Assembly: GCF_900636545.1 (NCBI RefSeq)
Contig: NZ_LR134290.1
Coordinates: forward strand, 620,001 to 684,000
From: Pseudomonas mendocina
GTDB taxonomy: Bacteria > Pseudomonadota > Gammaproteobacteria > Pseudomonadales > Pseudomonadaceae
Direction: 5' to 3'
Length of the DNA stretch: 64,000 nucleotides
Part shown: one piece after another, positions 9,717-19,964 of the stretch
Numbering within the stretch: position 1 is the first letter of the stretch
How the letters are laid out: every line of letters starts with the position of its first letter
The notes under the pieces: generated by a model
What the model was told of the DNA's origin: nothing
Seen by the model: the letters and a program-made list of their open reading frames with translations, nothing else
The model's database searches: none
Position numbers and translations under genes: made by a program

Positions 9717-9822
9717 GTTCGGCTCGTGTTGCCTTGGGGCTTTGGTCGAAAACTGCGCATTATAAGAGCAGCAGCAAGCGGCAAGCCACAAGCGGCAAGG
9801 AAAAGCGTGCCGCGTTTAGTGG

Positions 9823-9880
9823 GTAGGGTGGGCTTCAGCCCACCAAGACAGGCCGCTGTTGGTGGGCTGAAGCCCACCTT
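9823..9880. repeat. REP palindrome pair, family 1, copy 1
   Basis: Two head-to-head copies of an 18-bp near-palindrome (GGTGGGCTTCAGCCCACC and its inverse GGTGGGCTGAAGCCCACC), separated by about 15 bp. It lies between the 5' end of argS and the 3' end of priA. Identical motifs recur at 44209-44270 and 61695-61763. Such paired extragenic palindromes usually fold into stable RNA hairpins. Confidence 0.85.
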
Positions 9881-9907
9881 GCTGACTAGAGGCTTGCAGC
9901 GTACCGC

Positions 9908-12127
9908 TCAGAATAGGTCGATCGGGTCGACATCCAGCGACCAGCGCACTGCACGACCGCTAGGCATTTGTTCCAGCGCATGCAGCCAGTGGTTGAGCAA
10001 GCGGTGCAGCGGTGCACGAGCGTTGCCCTGCACCAGCAGTTGCGCGCGGAAGCGGCCGGCGCGACGTTCCATGGGCGCCGGTACCGGGCCTAACAGTTCG
10101 ATGCCGGACGAGCCCAACTCCCCCAGCAGATGCTCGGCCTCGCTGCAGGCATCATCGAGGAAGCTTTCTGCCTGGCCAGGCTTGTGCGCTTCGGCGCGCA
10201 GCAGAGCCAGATGGCAGAACGGCGGCAGGCCGGCACTGCGGCGTTCGCTCAGCGCCTGTTCGGCGAAGGCGAAGTAGCCCTGCTCGGTCAGTTGCACCAG
10301 CAGCGGATGGTCGGCCAGGTGGCTCTGGATGATCACCTTGCCTGGTTCCTCGGCACGTCCAGCACGCCCGGCGACCTGTACGATCAACTGCGCCATGCGT
10401 TCGCTAGCGCGAAAGTCAGCGGAGAACAGGCCACCGTCGGCATCGAGGATAGACACCAGCGTCACCCGCGGGAAGTGGTGCCCCTTGGCGAGCATCTGCG
10501 TGCCGACCAGGATACACGGCTCGCCCTTGTTAATGGTGGCGAACAGGCGATCCATCGCGCCCTTGCGCGAGGTGCTGTCGCGGTCGATGCGCAGCACCGG
10601 GTAGTCGGGGAACAGCACCGCCAGACGCTCTTCGGCGCGCTCGGTGCCAGCGCCGACCGGACGCAGGTCGACGTGCTGGCATTTCGGGCAATTGCTCGGC
10701 TGCTTCTCGACATGGCCGCAGTGATGGCAGCGCAGTTCCTGATAACGCTGGTGCACGGTCATGCGTGCATCACAACGTGGGCATTCGGACAGCCAGCCGC
10801 AGTCGTGGCAGAGCAGCGTTGGGGCGAAGCCGCGGCGGTTGAGAAACACCAGTACCTGCTGGCCGGCCGCCAGGGTCTGGGCGATGGCCTGCTGCATCGG
10901 CCCGGAGATGCCCGAGTCCAGTGGCCGGCTCTTCACATCCAGGCGCAGGAAGCGCGGCTGGCTGGCGCCGCCGGCGCGCTGGGTCAGCTTGAGCAGGGCG
11001 TAGCGACCGGTGTAGGCGTTGTGCAGGCTTTCCAGCGACGGTGTGGCCGAGCCGAGGACGATCGGTACCTCTTCCTGGCGTGCGCGAACCAGCGCCAGGT
11101 CGCGGGCGTGGTAGCGCAGACCTTCCTGCTGTTTATAGGAAGCGTCGTGTTCTTCATCGACGATGATCAGCCCTGGGTTCTTCATCGGCGTGAACAGTGC
11201 CGAGCGGGTGCCGATGATGATGTCGGCCTCGCCATCGCGCGCCGCCAACCAGGCGTCAAGGCGATCTCGATCGTTCACCGCCGAATGCAGCATGGCGATG
11301 CGGGCGTTGAAACGTCGGGCGAAGCGGTCGAAGGTCTGCGGGCCGAGGTTGATCTCGGGGATCAGCACCAGGGCCTGCTTGCCGGCCTCCAGGCATTGGT
11401 GGATAAGCTGCAGGTACACCTCGGTCTTGCCGCTACCGGTGACGCCTGCGAGCAGAAAGGCATTGAACTGGTCCCAACCTGACGCCACGGCGTTGACGGC
11501 CGCGCGCTGCTCGGCGTTCAGCGGCAGTTCCGGTTGTGCCAGCCAGTGCGCAGGCTTGGCATGCGGCTGGGTGCGGCGCACCTCGACCCGCACCAGCCCC
11601 TTCTCATGCAGCAGTTGCAGGCTGTCGCGGTTAAGTTGCAGCTGGCTGAGCAGGCTGTGGGCCACGCCATGCGGATGTTGCGCCAGTGCCTTGAGTGCGT
11701 CGCGCTGGCGCGGGGCGCGGGCCAGGCGTGGGTCGTCGACACTGGCGCCTTTGCTGGCCAGCCAATAGCGTTCCTGGCGGGTTTCGGCGGGCTCGCCCTG
11801 ACGCAGCAGTACCGGCAAGGCCCAGCTCAGGGTGTCGCCGAGGCTGTGCTGGTAGTACTGCGCTGTCCACAGGCACAGTTTGAATAGCGGCCCCGGCAGC
11901 GGTGGGCGAGCATCGAGCAATTCCAGGGCGGGCTTGAGCTTGTCGAGTGGTACCTCACTCTGGCTGTCGACTTCAACCAGCACGCCGATCATCTCGCGCC
12001 GGCCGAAGGGCACGCGCAGGCGCACGCCTGGCTGCAAGGCGCTGCGCGATACGCCAGCGGGGGCGAGGTAGTCGAACAGACGGCGCAACGGCGAGGGCAG
12101 GGCAAGGCGCAGGATCAGGTTGGGCAA
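9908..12127 (-). CDS. priA: primosomal replication restart helicase PriA
   Basis: Superfamily 2 DNA helicase that reloads the replisome at stalled forks, 739 aa. The N-terminal 3'-DNA-binding domain begins MPNLILRLALPSPL. Walker A is GVTGSGKTE (about residue 232) and Walker B is the VDEEHD box. Between helicase lobes, four CxxC pairs (CHDC, CPRC, CHHC, CPKC) form the zinc-binding region. Length and motif order are normal. It is transcribed divergently from rpmE, as in other Pseudomonas. Confidence 0.98.
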   Translation of the reverse strand: MPNLILRLALPSPLRRLFDYLAPAGVSRSALQPGVRLRVPFGRREMIGVLVEVDSQSEVPLDKLKPALELLDARPPLPGPLFKLCLWTAQYYQHSLGDTLSWALPVLLRQGEPAETRQERYWLASKGASVDDPRLARAPRQRDALKALAQHPHGVAHSLLSQLQLNRDSLQLLHEKGLVRVEVRRTQPHAKPAHWLAQPELPLNAEQRAAVNAVASGWDQFNAFLLAGVTGSGKTEVYLQLIHQCLEAGKQALVLIPEINLGPQTFDRFARRFNARIAMLHSAVNDRDRLDAWLAARDGEADIIIGTRSALFTPMKNPGLIIVDEEHDASYKQQEGLRYHARDLALVRARQEEVPIVLGSATPSLESLHNAYTGRYALLKLTQRAGGASQPRFLRLDVKSRPLDSGISGPMQQAIAQTLAAGQQVLVFLNRRGFAPTLLCHDCGWLSECPRCDARMTVHQRYQELRCHHCGHVEKQPSNCPKCQHVDLRPVGAGTERAEERLAVLFPDYPVLRIDRDSTSRKGAMDRLFATINKGEPCILVGTQMLAKGHHFPRVTLVSILDADGGLFSADFRASERMAQLIVQVAGRAGRAEEPGKVIIQSHLADHPLLVQLTEQGYFAFAEQALSERRSAGLPPFCHLALLRAEAHKPGQAESFLDDACSEAEHLLGELGSSGIELLGPVPAPMERRAGRFRAQLLVQGNARAPLHRLLNHWLHALEQMPSGRAVRWSLDVDPIDLF

Positions 12128-12188
12128 GCCAGGAGCTCCTTTGACAGGCCGGCGATCTTAGCACGCGACGACCGGCGCCTTGCGCAGC

Positions 12189-12216
12189 TTGCATCGACTC
12201 ATGCGTCTGGTAAGAT
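12189..12216 (+). promoter_or_regulatory. sigma-70 promoter of rpmE
   Basis: TTGCAT at 12189-12194 and TAAGAT at 12211-12216, 16 bp apart, with TGG just before the -10 hexamer (extended -10 like). It is placed about 70 bp upstream of the rpmE ATG. The call rests on consensus match only. Confidence 0.45.
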
Positions 12217-12285
12217 GCGCGGCCTATTTCTGTGCGGTGCCTGACATTGGTCGGGTGGCGGCACGACTACCCTGAGGAAAGCACG

Positions 12286-12498
12286 ATGAAAGCCGATATC
12301 CATCCGAACTACGTCGAAATCGACGCTACCTGCTCTTGCGGTAACGTGATCAAGACCCGCTCCACCCTTGGCAAGAACCTGAGCCTGGACGTTTGCTCCG
12401 AGTGCCACCCGTTCTACACCGGTAAGCAGAAAGTGCTGGACACTGGCGGCCGTATCGATCGCTTCAAGCAGCGCTTCGGCGTATTCGGCGCCAAGTAA
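12286..12498 (+). CDS. rpmE: 50S ribosomal protein L31, zinc-binding type
   Basis: Ribosomal large-subunit protein, 70 aa, starting MKADIHPNY at 12286 with GAGGAAAG as ribosome site. The paired cysteines in CSCG and CSEC mark the zinc-containing RpmE form rather than the zinc-independent YkgM form. The C-terminal [20 protein letters not shown] motif is typical. An intrinsic terminator lies about 50 bp downstream, inside the next gene's coding sequence. Confidence 0.98.
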   Translation: MKADIHPNYVEIDATCSCGNVIKTRSTLGKNLSLDVCSECHPFYTGKQKVLDTGGRIDRFKQRFGVFGAK

Positions 12499-12524
12499 GC
12501 GACCGAACGATAACGGAAACTGGC

Positions 12525-13325
12525 ATGTGCCACTCCGTGATACTGAAAAAGGCGTCCCTGGTGGGCGCCTTTTTCGTTTCTCTGCTTTGTGCCGGCCTGG
12601 CCCAGGCCTTCTGTCCGCAGCGTGCCGATCTTGTTCAGGTCGTCGTGCGCCAGGTGGTCGATGGCGATACGGTGCGCCTGGTCGATGGGCGCAGCATTCG
12701 CCTGATCGGCATCAACACGCCCGAACTGGGGCGCAAGGGCCGCAGTGACGAACCCTACGCAGTGCAGGCCAAGCGTCGACTGCAGGCGCTGGTCGATGCC
12801 AGTGACGGACGTGTCGGTCTGCTCTACGGCGCGCAGCGCAAGGATCGTTACGGCCGTACCCTGGCCCATCTCTATGACCGCCAGGGGCGTAATCTCGAGG
12901 CGCAACTGTTGGGCGAAGGCCTTGGCTTCATGGTGGCGGTGGCGCCCAACAGTGCGCTGGTGACCTGTCAGGCGCAGGCCGAGCGTCTGGCTCGCAGCAA
13001 GCGGCTTGGCGTGTGGCGTGACGAGCAGGTGAAGACGGCTGGCCAGCTACGCAGTGGCGGCTTCGCCTTGCTCGGTGGGCGAGTCACCAGCGTGCAGCGC
13101 AATCGCGGCGGCCTGTGGATCGATCTCGATGGCGGTCGGGTGCTGCGCGTCGCGCCTGAACTGCTCGGCGAGTTCGATCTGCCCGCTTTGCAAAAACTCA
13201 AGGGGCGGCGGGTGGAGGCGCGTGGCTGGGTCATCGATCGCCAGAGTCGCGGCGGCTTGAAGTCCGGGCAGGCGCGCTGGATGCTGCCGCTTACCCATTC
13301 GGCGATGCTGGAGGTGTTGCCATGA
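12525..13325 (+). CDS. secreted thermonuclease (SNase-like) protein
   Basis: Predicted exported nuclease, 266 aa. A signal peptide occupies roughly residues 1-28 (hydrophobic SLVGAFFVSLLCAGLAQA). It is followed by a staphylococcal-nuclease OB fold with VVDGDTVRLVDG, the LIGINTPELG block containing the catalytic Arg/Asp region, and KDRYGRTLAHLY. A second, beta-rich segment follows (about residues 175-255). The start is the ATG at 12525 with CGGAA about 9 nt upstream. The stop overlaps the next start in an ATGA, so the pair is translationally coupled. The first codons also form the terminator stem of rpmE. Confidence 0.85.
   Translation: MCHSVILKKASLVGAFFVSLLCAGLAQAFCPQRADLVQVVVRQVVDGDTVRLVDGRSIRLIGINTPELGRKGRSDEPYAVQAKRRLQALVDASDGRVGLLYGAQRKDRYGRTLAHLYDRQGRNLEAQLLGEGLGFMVAVAPNSALVTCQAQAERLARSKRLGVWRDEQVKTAGQLRSGGFALLGGRVTSVQRNRGGLWIDLDGGRVLRVAPELLGEFDLPALQKLKGRRVEARGWVIDRQSRGGLKSGQARWMLPLTHSAMLEVLP
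12546..12574 (+). terminator. intrinsic terminator of rpmE inside the nuclease coding sequence
   Basis: Perfect 9-bp stem AAAAAGGCG (12546-12554) and CGCCTTTTT (12566-12574) with an 11-nt loop, ending in a T-run. It lies in codons 8-17 of the thermonuclease gene, within the signal-peptide region. Confidence 0.7.
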
Positions 13326-14758
13326 TTCGTGCATTGATGCTGTGTCTGTTCTGCGGCTGGTTGGCGGGTTGTGCGGTCAATCCCGCGACCGGTCGCACCG
13401 ACTTCGTGATGATGAGCGAGCGTCAGGAGTTGGATCTCGGCGCGCGCTATAATCAGGAAATCCTCAAGCAATACCCGCGCTACGAAGACGCCAAACTGCA
13501 GGCCTATATACAGCGCGTGGGCGAGCGGGTAGCGCGCAGCAGTCATCGCAACCAGCTGAACTATGTCTTCACCTTGGTCGACAGCCCGGACGTCAATGCC
13601 TTCGCGCTGCCGGGCGGCTACATCTATATCCATCGTGGCCTGCTCGCCTATCTCAATTCCGAGGCGGAGCTGGCCGCTGTGCTTGGCCACGAGGTTGGTC
13701 ACGTGACGGCGCGTCACAGCGTGCGTCAGCAAAGTCAGTCCACTGCCTGGGGGCTGCTCGGCCAGGCCGCCGCCATCGGTACCGGCGTCGGCGCAGTGGG
13801 CGATCTGACCAATGTCATGGGCAATGCCTTCGTACGCGGCTACGGGCGCGACATGGAGCTCGAGGCCGATGGCCTGGGCGCGCAGTACCTCGCGCGCAGC
13901 GGCTACGACCCGCAGGCGATGATCGAGGTGGTCAAGGTGCTCAAGGCGCAGGAGGATTTCGCCCGCGAGCAGGCTGCCAGGCGCGGTGAGGCTCCGGCAG
14001 CGGGTGGTTATCACGGTTTGTTCGACACCCACCCGGACAATGATCGGCGTCTGCAGGAAGTGATTGGCCCGGCGAGCGCGCTGGTCGGCAGTAATCAGGA
14101 AGTGGGGCGAGACAGTTTTCTGCAGATGCTCGACGGCCTGGTATTCGGCGATTCGGCAGCCAGCGGTATTCGCCGGGGGCGCCATTTCTATCACGGCGAA
14201 CTGGACTTCACCCTGACCTATCCGCAGGGCTGGCAACTGGTCAATCGCCCCGATGTGCTGATCGGTCACACCCAGGATGAGCAAGCCTTTATCGCCATGA
14301 CGCTGGAGGCGGCGGACAAGCAGCTTTCGCCCGCCGAATTCCTGCGCAGGCGAGTCGGCAATCAGCGTCTGGTTGCCGGTGAGGACCTGCGAGTGGGCGC
14401 CCTGCAAGGTTATACGGCGGTGTTGCAGGGGCAGTCGGCGCGTCGCGTAGCGGTGATCTATCGCGGCGACAGCGCCTACCTGTTCGTGGCGGCAGTGAAA
14501 GGGCGTGCCTCGCTGGAAGCCGAGGACCAACGGTTCCTTGAGGTTATCCGCAGTTATCGGCCGCTGAAGGCGTCCGAACGCAAGCTGGCCGAGCCGGTGC
14601 GCCTGCATCTGGTCAGGGCTAAGGCCGGTCAGAGCCTGTCGGCTCTGGCCAAGGACTCGCCGCTGCCGGCCGACGGCGAGGCCCAGTTGCGCCTGCTCAA
14701 CGGGCTCTACCCAAGCGGTGAGCCGCGCCCTGGCGAGTGGCTGAAAACGCTGCGCTAG
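13322..14758 (+). CDS. M48-family zinc metalloprotease lipoprotein
   Basis: Predicted periplasmic protease, 478 aa. The lipobox LAGC within the first 17 residues indicates lipidation. The HEVGHVTARH motif (HExxH, about residue 122) and the downstream ELEADGLGAQYLARSGYD block with the third ligand Glu define an M48 peptidase. This is similar to LoiP/BepA-type outer-membrane quality-control proteases. The C-terminal 50 residues (AGQSLSALA ... GEWLKTLR) look like a degenerate LysM-type or TPR-less tail. Overlap by ATGA with the preceding nuclease gene implies co-translation. Substrates are unknown. Confidence 0.88.
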   Translation: MIRALMLCLFCGWLAGCAVNPATGRTDFVMMSERQELDLGARYNQEILKQYPRYEDAKLQAYIQRVGERVARSSHRNQLNYVFTLVDSPDVNAFALPGGYIYIHRGLLAYLNSEAELAAVLGHEVGHVTARHSVRQQSQSTAWGLLGQAAAIGTGVGAVGDLTNVMGNAFVRGYGRDMELEADGLGAQYLARSGYDPQAMIEVVKVLKAQEDFAREQAARRGEAPAAGGYHGLFDTHPDNDRRLQEVIGPASALVGSNQEVGRDSFLQMLDGLVFGDSAASGIRRGRHFYHGELDFTLTYPQGWQLVNRPDVLIGHTQDEQAFIAMTLEAADKQLSPAEFLRRRVGNQRLVAGEDLRVGALQGYTAVLQGQSARRVAVIYRGDSAYLFVAAVKGRASLEAEDQRFLEVIRSYRPLKASERKLAEPVRLHLVRAKAGQSLSALAKDSPLPADGEAQLRLLNGLYPSGEPRPGEWLKTLR

Positions 14759-14862
14759 TGCGGTGCTTCAATCGCGACCGAACGGTCTTGTGCAGGTGTA
14801 TACAACTTGCGTATCCTCGGCCGCCTGCCCGTTCAACAGCCAACAAAAGCGGAAATGCCACT

Positions 14863-16131
14863 ATGTCAGATCTAAAAACTGCCGCTCTCGAATATCACGC
14901 CCAGCCCCGTCCCGGTAAGCTGAGTGTCGAGTTGACCAAAGCCACTGCTACCGCCCGCGACCTGTCGCTGGCCTACAGCCCGGGTGTCGCCGAGCCGGTG
15001 CGCGAAATCGCGCGTGATGCCGAGCTGGCCTACCGTTACACCGGTAAAGGCAACCTGGTCGCCGTGATTTCCGACGGTACCGCCATCCTCGGCCTGGGTA
15101 ACCTCGGCCCGCTGGCTTCCAAGCCGGTGATGGAAGGTAAAGGCGTGCTGTTCAAGCGTTTCGCCGGTATCGACGTATTCGATATCGAAGTCGATTCCGA
15201 GAGCCCGCAGGCCTTCATCGACACCGTAAAGCGCATCTCCATTACCTTCGGCGGCATCAACTTGGAAGATATCAAGGCCCCCGAGTGTTTCGAGATCGAG
15301 CGCGCACTGATCGAGCAGTGCGACATCCCGGTCTTCCACGATGACCAGCACGGCACCGCCATCGTGACCGCTGCCGGCATGCTCAATGCTCTGGAAATCG
15401 CCGGCAAGACCCTGGAAGCGGCGAAGATCGTCTGCCTGGGCGCCGGTGCAGCCGCCATCTCCTGCATGAAGCTGCTGGTGAGCATGGGTGCCAAGGTCGA
15501 AAATATCTTCATGATCGATCGCAAGGGCGTGATCCACGCCGGTCGCGATGACCTGAATCAGTACAAGGCCGTGTTCGCCACCGAGACCGACAAGCGCACG
15601 CTGTCCGACGCTCTCGACGGTGCTGATGTGTTCGTCGGCCTGTCCGGTGCCAACCTGCTGAGCCCGGAAGATCTCAGCCGCATGGCGGCCAACCCGATCG
15701 TCTTCGCTTGTTCCAACCCGGACCCGGAAATCAAGCCGGAGCTGGCGCACGAGACCCGCAACGACGTGATCATGGCTACCGGTCGTTCCGACTACCCGAA
15801 CCAGGTCAACAACGTGCTGGGCTTCCCCTTCATCTTCCGCGGTGCTCTGGACGTTCGCGCCACTCGCATCAACGAAGAAATGAAGATCGCCGCCGCCCTG
15901 GCGCTGCGCGACCTGGCCAAGTTACCGGTGCCGAAGGAGGTCTGCGACGCCTATGGTGGTATCGAGCTGTCGTTCGGTCGTGAGTACATCATTCCGAAGC
16001 CGATGGATCAGCGTCTGATCACCGTAGTTTGCGACGCCGTGGCCAAGGCCGCTATCGAGTCCGGTGTAGCGACCCTGCCTTATCCGAAGCACTATCCGCT
16101 GACTTCGGTGGATGATGTGTTCAACGGCTAA
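14863..16131 (+). CDS. maeB: malic enzyme (oxaloacetate-decarboxylating malate dehydrogenase)
   Basis: Converts malate to pyruvate and CO2 with NAD(P)+. The 422 aa start MSDLKTAALEYH at 14863. Typical blocks are AYSPGVAEPV, TDGTAILGLGN-like SDGTAILGLG, the metal-binding FHDDQHGTAIV, and the nucleotide fold VCLGAGAAA. The phosphotransacetylase tail of the long MaeB form is absent, so this is the short form found in Pseudomonas. It is monocistronic, with its own strong terminator. Confidence 0.93.
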   Translation: MSDLKTAALEYHAQPRPGKLSVELTKATATARDLSLAYSPGVAEPVREIARDAELAYRYTGKGNLVAVISDGTAILGLGNLGPLASKPVMEGKGVLFKRFAGIDVFDIEVDSESPQAFIDTVKRISITFGGINLEDIKAPECFEIERALIEQCDIPVFHDDQHGTAIVTAAGMLNALEIAGKTLEAAKIVCLGAGAAAISCMKLLVSMGAKVENIFMIDRKGVIHAGRDDLNQYKAVFATETDKRTLSDALDGADVFVGLSGANLLSPEDLSRMAANPIVFACSNPDPEIKPELAHETRNDVIMATGRSDYPNQVNNVLGFPFIFRGALDVRATRINEEMKIAAALALRDLAKLPVPKEVCDAYGGIELSFGREYIIPKPMDQRLITVVCDAVAKAAIESGVATLPYPKHYPLTSVDDVFNG

Positions 16132-16144
16132 GCCGTCGAGCAAT

Positions 16145-16170
16145 AAAAAACCCGCTTCGGCGGGTTTTTT
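16145..16170 (+). terminator. intrinsic terminator of the malic enzyme gene
   Basis: 11-bp perfect stem AAAAAACCCGC / GCGGGTTTTTT around a TTCG tetraloop, 14 bp past the stop codon. The A/T symmetry makes it bidirectional, so it can also serve ponA read from the other side. Confidence 0.92.
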
Positions 16171-16181
16171 ATTTTCATCTT

Positions 16182-16269
16182 GGCTACAGGCTACAGGCTA
16201 CAGGCTACAGGCTACAGGCTACAGGCTACAGGCTACAGGCTACAGGCTACAGGCTACAGGCTACAGGCT
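16182..16269. repeat. heptamer tandem repeat (GGCTACA) x 12.6
   Basis: Twelve uninterrupted identical copies of the 7-bp unit plus 4 nt, between the malic enzyme terminator and the 3' end of ponA. No mismatch is present. The unit is not a multiple of three and lies outside genes. It is a simple VNTR likely to vary in copy number between strains. Confidence 0.97.
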
Positions 16270-16306
16270 CTTGCCTGCGGCTTGCAGCCTGGGCTTACCG
16301 CCGCCC

Positions 16307-18718
16307 CTAGAACAGATCGATCGGCGCCATCTCATCAGCCGGCAGCGGGCTGCCCGGGATGCCCATGCCGGGTTCGAACTCGCTCATCGGCGGCGGCGAG
16401 TCCTCGCTCTTGAACAGTTCGAAGTAGGCGTCCGGCGTGCCGGGTGCGGCGGCACGTCCGCTCACCGGGTCAACGCGCAGGGTCAGCAGGCCCTTGGGTT
16501 CCTTGGGTAGATGGCTCGGGCGATCCTTGAGGATGGGGCCCATGTAGTTCATCCAGATAGGCAGCGCCACAGTGCCGCCGTACTCATGTCGGCCCAAGCT
16601 TTCCGGCTGGTCGAAGCCGGCCCAGACAGTGGTGACGTAGTCGGCGTTGTAGCCGGAGAACCAGCTGTCCTTGGACTCGTTGGTGGTGCCGGTCTTGCCC
16701 GCCAGGTCGTTACGGCCCAGTGCCAGGGCGCGGCGACCAGTTCCGCGCTTGATCACGTCCTGCAGCATGCTGGTCATGATGTAGGCCGTGCGCTCGTCGA
16801 TGATCTGCTCGGCTACCTTGGGTTCCTCCAGGGGCAGATCGTCGGCGGCGTTAACCGTCAGGTTGGCATTCTCCTCGGTCGGCTGGCTGCCCGGGACGCG
16901 CGCCGGGTTGGCGCGGAACAGCGGCTTGCCGTTGCGATCATCGATGCGTTCGATCAGGTAAGGCTCGATCTTGTAGCCGCCGTTGGCGAAGGTCGCCCAG
17001 CCTTCGGCAATTTCCATTGGCGTGAGGCTGGCGGTGCCTAGGGCCAGTGACAGGTTGCGTGGCAGGTCCTGTGGGGCGAAACCGAAGCGTTCGATGTAGC
17101 GCAGGCTGCGGTCGATGCCCATATCCTGCAGCAGGCGGATCGAGACCAGGTTGCGCGACTTGTACAGCGCCTCGCGCATGCGGATCGGGCCGAGGAAGGT
17201 GTTGTTGTCGTTCTTCGGTCGCCACTTCTGCGACAGGTAGTCGTCGGAGAGGATGATCGGCGCATCGTTGACCAGCGTTGCCGCGGTATAGCCGCTATCC
17301 AGTGCCGCGCTGTAGATGAAAGGTTTGAAGCTGGAGCCCGGCTGGCGCTTGGCCTGTACGGCACGGTTGTAGTTGCTCTGGTCGAAAGAGAAACCGCCGA
17401 CCAGTGCCTGAATGGCGCCGCTGTAGGGATCGAGGGAAACCAGCGCACTTTGCGCCGCCGGTACCTGCGTAAAGCGCAGGCTGCCATCTTCCTGGCGCTG
17501 CACACGGACGATATCGCCGACCTGGGCGACATCGCCGGGTTGCTGCGGGCGTGGGCCAAGGCTGTTGGTATTAAGGAAGGGGCGCGCCCACTTCATGCTG
17601 TCCCAGGCCACAGCCTGTTCTTCGCCATTGCGGGTCAGCACCAGGATGCCGCTCTTCTCGACCTGGGTCACCACGGCAGGCTCCAGGCCGCCGATGCTGC
17701 GGAACTTGCCCAGTTCGGTGAGCCAGGTGTCACGTGTCATGCCTGGCAGGCGGCTCTCGGGGCCGCGGTAGCCATGGCGCTGATCGTAGGCGATCAGTCC
17801 GTCACGCAGCGCAGTGTTGGCCACTTCCTGCAGGTGGCTGGGGACGGTGGTGGTGACGTTGAAGCCTTCTGTATAGGCCTCGCTGCCATAGCGACCGACC
17901 ATTTCCGCACGTGCCATCTCCGCTATATAAGGCGCGCTCAGTTCGGGGGCGGGCACGTGGTAGCGTGCATCGACTTCTTCGGCCAGCGCTTGCTCGTAAC
18001 TGGCTTGGTCGATGCGGCCAAGGCGATACAGGCGGCCCAGAATCCAGTCGCGGCGCTCCTTGGCGCGAGTCGGGTTGACCAGTGGGTTGTAGCGCGAGGG
18101 AGCTTTCGGCAAGCCGGCAATCATCGCCATCTGTGCCAGGTTCAGGTCACGGATCGACTTGCCGTAGTAGACCTGGGCTGCGGCCTCGATGCCATAGGCG
18201 CGATGACCGAGATAGATCTTGTTGACGTACAGTTCGAGGATTTCGTCCTTACTCAGCTCGCGCTCGATCTGCAGGGCCAGGAGGATTTCGGTGGCCTTGC
18301 GCGAGAAGCTGCGCTCGCTGGTGAGGAAGAAGTTCTTCGCCACCTGCATGGTAATGGTGCTGCCACCGCTTTGAATCTGACCGCTTTTCAATAATTGCGT
18401 GGCAGCGCGCATCAGGCTGGTCACATCGACGCCATAATGATTGGCGAAATTATCGTCTTCTGCTGCCAGCAGGGCGCTGATGAATTCCTTGGGAATTTCG
18501 TCGAAGCGAATAGGCGAGCGGCGCATCTCGCCGAACTCGGCGATCAGCTTGGCATCGCTGCTGTAGACGCGTAGGGGAATCTGCAGCTGGACCTGGCGCA
18601 GCGACTCGACGGACGGAAGGGTCGGGCTAAGATAAAGAAACGCACCGCTGAAACTGAGCAACAGCCCACAAAAAACGGCAACGCAAGACCACCAGATGAA
18701 CTTCAGCAGGCGTATCAA
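16307..18718 (-). CDS. ponA: penicillin-binding protein 1A (bifunctional class A PBP)
   Basis: Inner-membrane peptidoglycan glycosyltransferase/transpeptidase, 803 aa. An N-terminal membrane anchor (residues 8-30) is followed by a GT51 domain with the catalytic AAEDDNFANHYGVD motif and the GGSTITMQ block. An OB-like insert comes next, then the transpeptidase domain with SSFKP (active Ser), SRN and KTGTTN motifs. Length agrees with Pseudomonas PBP1A. It is divergent from pilM across 181 bp, the conserved arrangement. The 3' end lies 37 bp from a heptamer VNTR. Confidence 0.96.
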   Translation of the reverse strand: MIRLLKFIWWSCVAVFCGLLLSFSGAFLYLSPTLPSVESLRQVQLQIPLRVYSSDAKLIAEFGEMRRSPIRFDEIPKEFISALLAAEDDNFANHYGVDVTSLMRAATQLLKSGQIQSGGSTITMQVAKNFFLTSERSFSRKATEILLALQIERELSKDEILELYVNKIYLGHRAYGIEAAAQVYYGKSIRDLNLAQMAMIAGLPKAPSRYNPLVNPTRAKERRDWILGRLYRLGRIDQASYEQALAEEVDARYHVPAPELSAPYIAEMARAEMVGRYGSEAYTEGFNVTTTVPSHLQEVANTALRDGLIAYDQRHGYRGPESRLPGMTRDTWLTELGKFRSIGGLEPAVVTQVEKSGILVLTRNGEEQAVAWDSMKWARPFLNTNSLGPRPQQPGDVAQVGDIVRVQRQEDGSLRFTQVPAAQSALVSLDPYSGAIQALVGGFSFDQSNYNRAVQAKRQPGSSFKPFIYSAALDSGYTAATLVNDAPIILSDDYLSQKWRPKNDNNTFLGPIRMREALYKSRNLVSIRLLQDMGIDRSLRYIERFGFAPQDLPRNLSLALGTASLTPMEIAEGWATFANGGYKIEPYLIERIDDRNGKPLFRANPARVPGSQPTEENANLTVNAADDLPLEEPKVAEQIIDERTAYIMTSMLQDVIKRGTGRRALALGRNDLAGKTGTTNESKDSWFSGYNADYVTTVWAGFDQPESLGRHEYGGTVALPIWMNYMGPILKDRPSHLPKEPKGLLTLRVDPVSGRAAAPGTPDAYFELFKSEDSPPPMSEFEPGMGIPGSPLPADEMAPIDLF

Positions 18719-18872
18719 AATGTTCGGAATTCCAAGTAAAAGAATGAGTTAAGCAGGAGCCATGGCTCAAAGGGAAAAGCTGATCACATTATAAGCGTTT
18801 TTTTTCCCAGGGAGCCATTTGCGCTTCTGTCAAGACTGATATTTAATGTGGAAAAACATAAATAGTCCGTAA

Positions 18873-19963
<1,091 letters not shown>

Positions 19964-19964
<1 letters not shown>

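Noticed and set aside
8160..10277. 705-codon open frame on the plus strand across argS and priA
   Set aside because: Lies opposite two certain genes, has low-complexity Gln/Val/Ala-rich translation and no family motif; typical shadow frame of GC-rich DNA.
16182..16269. Possible CRISPR array
   Set aside because: The unit is 7 bp without spacers and no cas gene is near; it is a plain tandem repeat.
18819..18845. Promoter for pilM (TTGCGC and TATTTA)
   Set aside because: The spacing of 15 bp is short and the hexamers are weak; not enough to list as a feature.
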